A stretch of 5,789 nucleotides of DNA from Bacteroidales bacterium (GTDB lineage Bacteria; Bacteroidota; Bacteroidia; Bacteroidales; VadinHA17), in assembly GCA_003501665.1 (NCBI GenBank), contig DNOQ01000620.1, forward strand, positions 12,322 to 18,110, given 5' to 3'. The notes under the pieces were generated by a model that was not told where the DNA came from, did no database searches, and was given only the letters and a program-made list of their open reading frames with translations. Every line of letters begins with the position of its first letter. Position 1 is the first letter of the stretch. The position numbers and the translations under genes were made by a program. This document shows, one piece after another, positions 1-5,789 of this stretch.

Positions 1-80
1 ATTGCAAACACAAACACGTATGTATATAATTTTCAGACATGTGGGTTCCATCAGACCATTTAAATTAAAATTATATACTG
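1..80. other. AT-rich region upstream of the acylase gene
   Basis: These 80 bases lie before the acylase start codon and contain no gene I can support. The stretch is AT-rich and has no Shine-Dalgarno-like purine block before the ATG. A TAATTTTC at 27-34 resembles the Bacteroidota -7 box (TAnnTTTG) with one mismatch, but the only upstream ATTG (1-4) is 22 bases away, longer than the usual spacing, so I do not call a promoter. The true promoter may lie left of the window. Confidence 0.5.
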
Positions 81-2471
81 ATGAAAATCTTTAAAAGTAT
101 CCTGATTGCACTGGCTGTAATTATTGTAATTGTTATTATTGCCGCATTAGTTATCGTTTCCGGGATAAAAAAATCAGCTCTGCCTGAATATGACGGACAG
201 ATGACAATAAACGGACTTAACGGAGAAGTAACAGTATACAGGGATGAGCGCGGAATGCCTCATATTTATGCAGCAGACGAACATGATCTCTATTTTGCCA
301 CGGGTTATATTATGGCTCAGGAGAGGCTATGGCAGATGGATCTGATAAGACGTGCCACCACCGGAAGATTATCCGAAATATTTGGTGATGACTATATCCG
401 GACCGACCTTTTTTTACGCAGCCTCGATATGACAACCAAATCGAAAATGGTACTTAGTAACCAGGCTCCGGAAATTACTACCTGTCTCCAGGCTTATGCC
501 GACGGGGTCAATAAATATATCAGTGATGCCGGGAGAAAACTCCCTCCTGAATTCAGAATTCTCTCCTACAAACCCGACGAATGGAAACTTGAAGATATTG
601 CAAATATTATTGGTTATATGGGATGGGATCTGGCTGCCGGAAATCTTTCAGCTGACATATTCATCTACCGGCTTATAAATAAAATGGGAGAAGAAAAGGC
701 CGGTCAGCTGATTCCTGACTGGATTACACCTGCATCACCGGTATTTCCGGAATTCAGACTTGAAGAGGAGAGCCTTCGGGAAGCCCTTTCATTTATATCC
801 GCACTCGACAAGCTCCAGGCTCTCGGAATCCATTCATTTTCGGGAAGCAATAACTGGGCTGTATCCGGTGCAAGATCCACTACAGGGAAGCCTCTTTTTT
901 CAAATGATATGCATCTGGGTCTCAACTCTCCGGGAATATGGATGCAGATGCATCAGGTAATTCCCGGTAAATTTAATGTGACCGGTGTTGTTGTTCCCGG
1001 TGAACCTTTCATCGTTGCCGGGCATAATGAAAAGATTGCCTGGGGTATGACCAACCTTATGGTCGATGATGTTGACCTTTTTGCAGAAAAAATAAATCCC
1101 GAAAATGAGAATCAATATTTCTTTAACGGTGAATGGAGGAACCTGATGGTGAGAAAAGAAATAATCAGATCAAAAACTGGACGGATCGACACCCTGTTGC
1201 TGAAATTCACACATCGTGGCCCTGTGATATCGGACTTAAGGGATATTAAGGATGCGGTACTTACAATGAGATGGTCGGGTTATGATCCGAGTGATGAACT
1301 GAAAGCTGTTTATTCCCTTAACAGAGCAGCCGGCTGGGAAGAGTTCAGGGAAAGCCTGGAATCCTTCAGCTCAATAAGTCAGAACTTTGCATATGCTGAT
1401 ATTAACGGTAATATAGGCCTTGTAACAGGAGGAGGGATACCGGTGAGAAAGGGATACGGATCAACAATCAGGTCGGGGGAAACAGATGAATTTGACTGGA
1501 AAGGGTATGTGCCGGCCAGCCAGCTTCCCTTTAGTTTTAATCCGGAATCCGGATTTATATCTTCGGCTAATAACAAAACGGTAAGTGATGAATATCCTTA
1601 TTATATTTCGTTCAGATTTTATGTCCCTTACAGGATCGACAGAATAAGGCAGATGATCGGTGAAAAGGAAAAGCTGGGAATAGATGATTTTAAAAGAATG
1701 GTTACTGATCAGCATTCTGATTATGCAGCACTTCTTACACCTTTTATCCTCAGGATTAAGGATAGAATTCCGGAAATGAACCCGGCTGAAACCAGAGCTT
1801 TTAAAATTCTTCAGGAATGGGACTATAATATGAGCGCAGACAAGATTGCACCAACAATCTTTGAGTTTTTTACAATAAGTTTTGCCAAAAACCTGTTGGG
1901 AGATGATCTGAATGAACTTTACAATCAGCTGCCGGGCTCAATAAAAGATTATTATATATACAGGATCCTGGTGACAGGCAGCGATCAGTTTGTGGATGAT
2001 ATAACAACTTCGGTAACAGAAACTCTCGATGATATTATTTTCAGGAGCTTCAGGGATGAAATAAAAACTCTTTCAGAATCTTATGGAGACGACACCGGGA
2101 ATTGGATCTGGGGAAATATTCACAAATTTGAACTTGTACATCCGCTGGGAACAGTGAAGATTCTGGATCGTATTTTTAATTTCAATTCAGATTCATACGG
2201 AGCAGGGGGGAGCAATCATACAGTCTGTCCGTATACTTACGGGGAGGATTTTAAAGTGACCGACGGGGCTTCAGAAAGGCATATTTACAATACTGCCGAC
2301 TGGGATGATTCATATACTGTTATACCAACCGGAGCATCAGGTATTCCCGCGAATGAGTTTTACCTTTCGCAGACCAGGACATATATTGAAGGAGGATTTT
2401 ACAGGGATGCATTCAGTGAGAATGCTGTTAAAGCCGCGGCAAAATACAAGCTGATACTTAGACCGTCATAA
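81..2471 (+). CDS. Penicillin acylase family protein (Ntn-hydrolase, peptidase family S45), membrane-anchored
   Basis: This 796-residue protein is a full-length precursor of the penicillin/cephalosporin/N-acyl-homoserine-lactone acylase family, which hydrolyses amide bonds of N-acylated compounds. Residues 7-27 are a hydrophobic segment after a short basic N-terminus, with no lipobox cysteine, so it is probably a signal anchor or uncleaved signal holding the enzyme at the periplasmic face. The alpha-chain signature is at 75-102 (MAQERLWQMD, then RRATTGRLSEIFG). The self-cleavage site is Gly255-Ser256 in SGSNNWAVSG; Ser256 would become the N-terminal nucleophile of a beta chain of about 541 residues. 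Further family blocks are NDMHLG (275-280), PGEP (306-309), GHNEKIAWG (314-322), VDDVDLFAE (328-336, resembling the calcium-binding loop) and SANNK (495-499). By my alignment Asn497 matches the catalytic Asn241 of the E. coli beta chain. Position 23 of the beta chain is His278, as in cephalosporin and homoserine-lactone acylases, where E. coli penicillin G acylase has Gln. The substrate is unknown. No Shine-Dalgarno is present. The last 14 bases overlap the end of frr on the other strand. Confidence 0.93.
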   Translation: MKIFKSILIALAVIIVIVIIAALVIVSGIKKSALPEYDGQMTINGLNGEVTVYRDERGMPHIYAADEHDLYFATGYIMAQERLWQMDLIRRATTGRLSEIFGDDYIRTDLFLRSLDMTTKSKMVLSNQAPEITTCLQAYADGVNKYISDAGRKLPPEFRILSYKPDEWKLEDIANIIGYMGWDLAAGNLSADIFIYRLINKMGEEKAGQLIPDWITPASPVFPEFRLEEESLREALSFISALDKLQALGIHSFSGSNNWAVSGARSTTGKPLFSNDMHLGLNSPGIWMQMHQVIPGKFNVTGVVVPGEPFIVAGHNEKIAWGMTNLMVDDVDLFAEKINPENENQYFFNGEWRNLMVRKEIIRSKTGRIDTLLLKFTHRGPVISDLRDIKDAVLTMRWSGYDPSDELKAVYSLNRAAGWEEFRESLESFSSISQNFAYADINGNIGLVTGGGIPVRKGYGSTIRSGETDEFDWKGYVPASQLPFSFNPESGFISSANNKTVSDEYPYYISFRFYVPYRIDRIRQMIGEKEKLGIDDFKRMVTDQHSDYAALLTPFILRIKDRIPEMNPAETRAFKILQEWDYNMSADKIAPTIFEFFTISFAKNLLGDDLNELYNQLPGSIKDYYIYRILVTGSDQFVDDITTSVTETLDDIIFRSFRDEIKTLSESYGDDTGNWIWGNIHKFELVHPLGTVKILDRIFNFNSDSYGAGGSNHTVCPYTYGEDFKVTDGASERHIYNTADWDDSYTVIPTGASGIPANEFYLSQTRTYIEGGFYRDAFSENAVKAAAKYKLILRPS

Positions 2472-3021
2472 CATCTTTTTCTTTCTGGGCGACTATTTTG
2501 TCGACTTTGGCATTAAAATCGGTGGTCATTTCCTGAACCGTTTCGGCAGCACTTTTTTCAGTATCTTCGGGAAGACCGTCTTTCAGAAGTTCTTTAAGTT
2601 CATCATTTGCCCATTTACGGGCATTCCGGATACTAATTTTGGCAGTTTCTCCCTCATTCCTTACCTGTTTTACCAGCTGATGTCTTCTCTCTTCGGTAAG
2701 GGGAGGAATATTAATCCTGATCACTTCACCGTTATTAACAGGTGTAAGACCTATATTGGCTGCCATAATAGCTTTTTCTATTGTCTGGAGCATGGTTTTT
2801 TCCCATGGCTGGATGAGGATCGTTTTTGGATCGGGAGTGTTGATATTCGAAACCTGGTTCAATGGCGAGTTTACTCCGTAGTACACCACGGTAATACCAT
2901 CAAGAAGAACAGGTGTAGCCCTTCCTGCACGAAGCCTTGCAAGCTCATGTTCAAGATGATCAACGGCTTTTTGCATTCTGTCCCTTGTTTCTTCCGTTAT
3001 CAGTTCAACATCTTCATTCAT
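2458..3021 (-). CDS. frr: Ribosome recycling factor (RRF)
   Basis: RRF acts with EF-G to split the post-termination ribosome so that the subunits can be reused. The 187 residues match the family's usual length of about 185. Recognisable blocks are ELARLRAGRATP (26-37), LLDGITVVYYG (39-49) at the start of the hinge and domain II side, EKAIMAANIGL (82-92), PPLTEERR (106-113), and the basic helix SIRNARKWAND (130-140). By my alignment Arg132 and Arg135 correspond to E. coli Arg129 and Arg132, the latter a key ribosome contact. The C-terminus KDVMTV resembles the E-I-M-T-V ending of other Bacteroidota RRFs. Trp137 occupies a position that is normally Asp (RRDAND in E. coli). The ATG at 3021 gives the expected N-terminus and has no Shine-Dalgarno. 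It is the last gene of the rpsB-tsf-pyrH-frr order, 104 bases after pyrH, and ends inside the convergent acylase gene. Confidence 0.97.
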   Translation of the reverse strand: MNEDVELITEETRDRMQKAVDHLEHELARLRAGRATPVLLDGITVVYYGVNSPLNQVSNINTPDPKTILIQPWEKTMLQTIEKAIMAANIGLTPVNNGEVIRINIPPLTEERRHQLVKQVRNEGETAKISIRNARKWANDELKELLKDGLPEDTEKSAAETVQEMTTDFNAKVDKIVAQKEKDVMTV

Positions 3022-3053
3022 AATAGCAATATTATCTCAGTTAGTATTACTGA

Positions 3054-3084
3054 CTGCATTATAAATCTTATTTATAAGCTGCAG
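3054..3084 (-). repeat. Stem-loop in the pyrH-frr spacer (frr 5' leader)
   Basis: A near-perfect inverted repeat is visible: CTGCA plus TTATAAAT (3054-3066), loop CTT (3067-3069), ATTTATAA (3070-3077), a two-base GC bulge (3078-3079), then TGCAG (3080-3084). That is 13 base pairs around a 3-base loop. No U-tract follows it on either strand, so it is not a standard terminator. It sits immediately downstream of the candidate frr promoter, so it would form the very 5' end of an frr transcript, where it could stabilise the RNA; alternatively it could be a processing site in a pyrH-frr transcript. The function is inference. Confidence 0.6.
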
Positions 3085-3089
3085 AACGA

Positions 3090-3119
3090 CAAATTTAATA
3101 AATTAGACAGAAAAGCAAT
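3090..3119 (-). promoter_or_regulatory. Candidate Bacteroidota sigma-A promoter for frr
   Basis: Read on the minus strand, TAAATTTG (plus 3090-3097) is an exact match to the Bacteroidota -7 box TAnnTTTG. Eighteen bases upstream lies ATTG (plus 3116-3119), one mismatch from the -33 box TTTG; this spacing is slightly shorter than the common 19-21. Transcription would begin around 3080-3085, leaving a leader of roughly 60 bases before the frr ATG. Such boxes also occur by chance in AT-rich DNA. The position, in the largest gap between pyrH and frr, supports it. Confidence 0.4.
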
Positions 3120-3125
3120 CTATCC

Positions 3126-3833
3126 TCAGATATAAATAATCGTTCCGGTTTCTGTTCCGGTAACAAGTTTTACAAGATTGCCGGGGATATTCATATTGAA
3201 TACCACTACAGGCATTTTGTTTTCGCGGCACATTGTAAATGCGGTAGAATCCATTACTTTAAGCTGGCGTGAGATAACCTCATCGAATGATATCCTGTCG
3301 AATCTTTTTGCATCGTGGATCTTTTCGGGATCATCAGTATAAACCCCGTCAACCCGTGTACCTTTAAGAAGTACATCGGTCTGAAGTTCGACTGCCCTGA
3401 GTGCTGCAGCTGTATCTGTTGTAAAGAAAGGATTTCCGGTCCCTCCGGCAATTATACATACAGTTCCATTTTTCAGTTCTTCGGATACTTTATCTCTGAT
3501 ATAAAGGCTTCCCACTGGTTCCATCCTGATGGAAGTAAATACTTTAGCCCTTACTCCTTGTTTTTCAATTGAGTTTTCGAGAGCGAGACTGTTTATGACT
3601 GTTGCCAGCATTCCCATCTGGTCGCCTTTTATCCTGTCGAATCCCGATTGTGTTCCGGTTGATCCCCGGAATATATTCCCGCCTCCGGTCACAATTGCCA
3701 CTTCACAGTTTTTTTGAGCCACTTCTGCTATCTCACGGGCATACATGTCAAGTATGGTTTCGTCAATTCCATGATTGGATGAACCGGCAAGGGATTCACC
3801 GCTCAACTTCAGTAATATTCTTTTATATTGCAT
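3126..3833 (-). CDS. pyrH: Uridylate kinase (UMP kinase)
   Basis: PyrH phosphorylates UMP to UDP with ATP in the cytoplasm, feeding UTP and CTP synthesis; it belongs to the hexameric amino-acid-kinase fold family found in bacteria. The 235 residues match the family's usual length. Motifs in order are KLSGE (9-13, phosphate-binding lysine), the GGGN loop (50-53) followed by FRG (55-57), GDQMGMLAT (70-78), GGTGNPFFTTDTAA (130-143, UMP site) and VDGVYTDDP (161-169, ATP site). I chose the ATG at 3833 because it gives the canonical MQYKRILLKLSGE start. An in-frame ATG at 3899 would add 22 unrelated residues, and that codon lies inside the tsf terminator hairpin. There is no Shine-Dalgarno sequence. 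The gene follows tsf in the conserved rpsB-tsf-pyrH-frr order but is separated from it by the terminator, so it needs readthrough or its own promoter. Confidence 0.97.
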   Translation of the reverse strand: MQYKRILLKLSGESLAGSSNHGIDETILDMYAREIAEVAQKNCEVAIVTGGGNIFRGSTGTQSGFDRIKGDQMGMLATVINSLALENSIEKQGVRAKVFTSIRMEPVGSLYIRDKVSEELKNGTVCIIAGGTGNPFFTTDTAAALRAVELQTDVLLKGTRVDGVYTDDPEKIHDAKRFDRISFDEVISRQLKVMDSTAFTMCRENKMPVVVFNMNIPGNLVKLVTGTETGTIIYI

Positions 3834-3869
3834 AATAACGGCTGATCGGTTATGGATCGGGACGAAAGT

Positions 3870-3901
3870 AATAAAAAAAATGGCGCCTTGAAGCGCCATT
3901 T
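3870..3901 (-). terminator. Intrinsic (Rho-independent) terminator after tsf
   Basis: On the minus strand a 9-bp perfect stem (AAATGGCGC paired with GCGCCATTT; plus 3878-3886 and 3893-3901) with a 6-base loop TTCAAG is followed by an uninterrupted T run of eight (plus 3873-3880, partly within the stem). It begins 22 bases after the tsf stop codon, the expected spacing. Read on the plus strand the hairpin is followed by TCAATTGATTC, with no T-tract, so it is directional. It should end, or partly attenuate, the rpsB-tsf transcript before pyrH. Confidence 0.88.
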
Positions 3902-3923
3902 CAATTGATTCATGAACAAACCC

Positions 3924-4754
3924 TTAAAGGTTCAGGGTATATCTTTTAAATGCTGTTACCTTAAGATCAGGATCAGCAGATTTAAGATATTGATTTATTG
4001 TCATTTTGTTGTCTTTGATGAAATCCTGGTTCAGCAGGGTGCTTTCCCTGAAAAACTTGCCAAGCTTACCTTCAGCTATTTTCTGGAGCATGGCTTCCGG
4101 TTTACCTTCCCGTCTGGCCTGTTCTTTTCCGATCTCAATTTCCTGGTCAATAACTGATTGCGGTACATCGGCTTTGTCGACTGCTACCGGGTTCATTGCT
4201 GCCACCTGCATGGCAATATCTTTATAAACCTGCAGGTCCAGGCCGGCTTTTGTGAATCCCACAAGTGTAGCGAGCTTGTTCCCCGGGTGAATATAAGCAT
4301 GTACGTATGGAGCTTCGATTTTGTCAAAATATGACAGTTCAAGTTTTTCACCGATTATACCGATGTATTCTACAACCTTGTCGCCAACTTTTGTACCGTC
4401 CATTGAAAGTGCTTTTAAACCTTCAAGGGTTGACGGATTATTTTTAAGGGCAAGATCAAGTATGTTATTGGCAAATCCCAGAAATTCAGCATTTTTTGCC
4501 ACGAAATCAGATTCACTGTTAAGAACGATCATTACGCCTGTTTTACCGTCGGCAGTTACCCTGGAAAGAACAACTCCTTGGGTGGCTTCTCTGTCGGATC
4601 TTTTATTAGCTACCGCCTGTCCTTTTTTCCGGATTATTTCTATTGCTTTGTCAAAATTGCCATCAGCCTCTTCAAGAGCCTTTTTACAGTCCATCATTCC
4701 CGCGAGGGTAATCCGTCTGAGTTTGGCAACATCTGCAGCGCTTATTGCAGCCAT
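3924..4754 (-). CDS. tsf: Translation elongation factor Ts
   Basis: EF-Ts is the nucleotide exchange factor that releases GDP from EF-Tu so that it can bind GTP and aminoacyl-tRNA again. The 276 residues suit the family. The N-terminal UBA-like domain is at about 5-45 (AKLRRITLAG, then MMDCKKALEEADGNFDKAIE), followed by RKKGQAVANKRSDREATQG (42-60). The core contact motif with EF-Tu is ESDFVAKN (81-88), where Asp83 and Phe84 match the TDFV residues that displace the EF-Tu magnesium site. PGNKLATLVGF (157-167) starts the second core half, and NQDFIKD (242-248) corresponds to the usual NQPFVKD. Residue 17 is Leu where TGAGMMD proteins have Gly. The start is clear from the family N-terminus, and there is no Shine-Dalgarno. 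The gene begins 28 bases after rpsB, with which it is surely cotranscribed, and is followed by a terminator. Confidence 0.97.
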   Translation of the reverse strand: MAAISAADVAKLRRITLAGMMDCKKALEEADGNFDKAIEIIRKKGQAVANKRSDREATQGVVLSRVTADGKTGVMIVLNSESDFVAKNAEFLGFANNILDLALKNNPSTLEGLKALSMDGTKVGDKVVEYIGIIGEKLELSYFDKIEAPYVHAYIHPGNKLATLVGFTKAGLDLQVYKDIAMQVAAMNPVAVDKADVPQSVIDQEIEIGKEQARREGKPEAMLQKIAEGKLGKFFRESTLLNQDFIKDNKMTINQYLKSADPDLKVTAFKRYTLNL

Positions 4755-4782
4755 TTAATCTTTAATTTAATTTGTATACTAA

Positions 4783-5697
4783 TTATCTGATTTCATCCTC
4801 TTCTTCAGAATCTTCGATGATGCCGGTGATAGTTTCCTCTTCGCCGGAACCGGATCCGGAAACATCATCTCCGGTATCTTCTTCCTCCTCTTCGGGCTCT
4901 TCCTCCTCCTCTTCAACAATAGCTTCTATAAGTGCCGCGGGGATATCTTTTGTCTCAAGCTCTTTTCGGATGATTCTTCTATCTTTTGGTACTTCCTTGT
5001 CCTTCTCATTTTTTCTTTCATTAAGACCTTCATCGATAGCCTGGCAGAGGATATCTGTGATAAGTGAGATGGATTTTGATGCATCGTCATTAGCAGGGAT
5101 CGGAAAATCTATGTCAGCCGGATCGGAGTTTGTATCGACCATTGCAAATACCGGTATTCCGAGGCGTTTGGCTTCTCTTACTGCAATATGTTCCTTACAT
5201 ACGTCAACGACAAAAAGGGCTGAAGGAAGACGAGTCAGATCAACTATGCTTCCCAGGTTTTTTTCAAGTTTTGCCCTCTGCCGTGTTACCTGCAGTTTCT
5301 CACGTTTTGAAAGGTTTGCAAAGGTACCGTCAGTCGCCATTTTATCAATTGACCCCATTTTCTTTACAGCCTTGCGGATAGTCGGGAAATTGGTGAGCAT
5401 GCCTCCCGGCCATCTTTCAGTAACATAAGGCATATTTATATTGTTCACTTTTTCGGCAACAATTTCCTTCGCCTGTTTTTTAGTTGCCACAAAGAGGATT
5501 TTCTTGCCTGATTTGGCAATATGTTTCATTGCTGATGCTGCTTCATCAAGCTTGACGATGGTTTTTTCCAGATCAATGATATGAATTCCGTTTCGCTCCA
5601 TAAATATATAAGGAGCCATGGCAGGGTTCCATTTTCTTTTAAGATGTCCGAAATGTACTCCGGCATCAAGTAATTCTTTGAAATTTGTTCTTGGCAT
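4783..5697 (-). CDS. rpsB: 30S ribosomal protein uS2 with acidic C-terminal tail
   Basis: uS2 joins the small subunit late in assembly, near the mRNA exit side, and helps recruit bS1 in E. coli. Family blocks are LLDAGVHFGHLKRKWNP (9-25), IFMERNGIHIIDLEKT (31-46), LFVATKKQA (68-76), ERWPGGMLTNFPTI (94-107), LPSALFVVDV (157-166), EAKRLGIPVFAMVDTNSDP (175-193) and IPANDDA (200-206). The folded core ends near residue 228. The protein is 304 residues long, against about 240 in E. coli, because of a charged linker (228-250) and a low-complexity tail at 261-304, in which 24 of 44 residues are Asp or Glu and only the final Arg is basic. The ATG at 5697 gives the usual N-terminus; the sequence before it is AT-rich with no Shine-Dalgarno. 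tsf follows after 28 bases. Two stem-loops lie upstream and may control the pair. Confidence 0.97.
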   Translation of the reverse strand: MPRTNFKELLDAGVHFGHLKRKWNPAMAPYIFMERNGIHIIDLEKTIVKLDEAASAMKHIAKSGKKILFVATKKQAKEIVAEKVNNINMPYVTERWPGGMLTNFPTIRKAVKKMGSIDKMATDGTFANLSKREKLQVTRQRAKLEKNLGSIVDLTRLPSALFVVDVCKEHIAVREAKRLGIPVFAMVDTNSDPADIDFPIPANDDASKSISLITDILCQAIDEGLNERKNEKDKEVPKDRRIIRKELETKDIPAALIEAIVEEEEEEPEEEEEDTGDDVSGSGSGEEETITGIIEDSEEEDEIR

Positions 5698-5730
5698 TTA
5701 TAAATATTTAAGTTTACATTCTTTAAAATC

Positions 5731-5770
5731 AATTGCAGAGTAGCCCCGTTTTAAGGGAGTCTGTGCAATT
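5731..5770 (-). promoter_or_regulatory. Structured RNA element upstream of rpsB (possible autoregulatory leader)
   Basis: Read on the minus strand, a 40-base segment folds as an imperfect hairpin. AATTGC pairs with GCAATT, then AGA with TCT after an AC bulge, then an asymmetric internal loop, then CCC with GGG, closed by an AT-rich loop of about eight bases. The structure ends 33 bases before the rpsB ATG. Only a TTTT run follows a spacer of two bases, so it would be a poor intrinsic terminator for the upstream gene. Known context: in E. coli and relatives uS2 represses its own rpsB-tsf mRNA through a structured leader. That this element does the same is inference from position and shape. Confidence 0.4.
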
Positions 5771-5772
5771 TA

Positions 5773-5789
5773 GATACTAAACTTGTATC
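5773..5789 (-). repeat. Short inverted repeat at the window edge, upstream of rpsB
   Basis: GATAC (5773-5777) and GTATC (5785-5789) are perfect inverted copies around a 7-base loop. The repeat lies two bases from the larger rpsB leader hairpin, on its 5' side in the minus-strand transcript, so the two could form tandem stems. The right arm reaches the last base of the window, so its full length is unknown. Five pairs, mostly AT, could occur by chance. Confidence 0.3.

Noticed and set aside
1..34. Possible acylase promoter (ATTG at 1-4 and TAATTTTC at 27-34)
   Set aside because: Both boxes have mismatches and the 22-base spacer is too long for a confident Bacteroidota promoter; the region is AT-rich enough for chance matches.
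2538..2558. Possible plus-strand terminator for the acylase (CCG TTT CGG followed by a T6 run)
   Set aside because: The stem is only three pairs and is separated from the T run by six bases; it is also coding sequence of frr.
3037..3053. Inverted repeat TCAGT/ACTGA before the frr start
   Set aside because: Only five pairs around a 7-base loop, with no supporting context; probably chance.
2680..3135. A 151-codon open frame on the plus strand across frr and the spacer
   Set aside because: It lies antisense to the well-supported frr and shows no recognisable domain.
3834..3899. N-terminal extension of pyrH from an upstream in-frame ATG at 3899
   Set aside because: The extra 22 residues are not part of the family, and the ATG and following codons lie in the tsf terminator hairpin.
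4772..5428. A 218-codon serine-rich open frame on the plus strand across rpsB
   Set aside because: It is the antisense of rpsB; its serine runs are the complement of the Glu-rich tail codons. It resembles no protein family and rpsB is unambiguous.
1..5789. Search for mobile elements, CRISPR arrays, tRNA/rRNA genes, defence genes or a new system
   Set aside because: Almost all bases are accounted for by five intact genes of known families; no direct-repeat arrays, transposase-like frames or RNA gene signatures were seen.

Overview
The window is a housekeeping stretch of a Bacteroidota-type chromosome. A minus-strand translation and nucleotide cluster, read from high to low coordinates, encodes ribosomal protein uS2 (rpsB), elongation factor Ts (tsf), UMP kinase (pyrH) and ribosome recycling factor (frr). 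A plus-strand gene for a membrane-anchored penicillin-acylase-family hydrolase runs toward it and meets frr tail to tail. The Bacteroidota assignment rests on the protein style (the RRF ends in a DVMTV-type tail, and EF-Ts and UMP kinase look like that phylum), AT-rich spacers, a good TAnnTTTG-type promoter box before frr, and the absence of a Shine-Dalgarno sequence before all five start codons. I cannot place the genus.

Layout: 1-80 is an AT-rich upstream region with no convincing promoter. 81-2471 (+) is the acylase. 2458-3021 (-) is frr, whose 3' end overlaps the acylase by 14 bases. 3022-3125 is the pyrH-frr spacer, with a candidate frr promoter and a strong stem-loop. 3126-3833 (-) is pyrH. 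3834-3923 holds a clear intrinsic terminator for tsf. 3924-4754 (-) is tsf, followed after 28 bases by rpsB at 4783-5697 (-), which has a long acidic C-terminal tail. 5698-5789 is the rpsB leader side, with two stem-loops that may be regulatory. The usual upstream partners in this phylum, rplM and rpsI, would lie beyond the right edge.

How the genes work together: uS2 builds the small subunit, EF-Ts recharges EF-Tu during elongation, RRF splits the ribosome after termination, and UMP kinase feeds UDP/UTP/CTP synthesis for RNA. The sequence suggests that this conserved block is not one simple operon: rpsB-tsf ends at a terminator, pyrH follows it, and frr may have its own promoter. The acylase is an unrelated neighbour whose substrate cannot be read from the sequence.

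I found no mobile element, CRISPR array, tRNA or rRNA, and no convincing new system. The points most worth checking are the rpsB leader, the terminator and promoter arrangement, the frr leader stem-loop, and the uS2 acidic tail.
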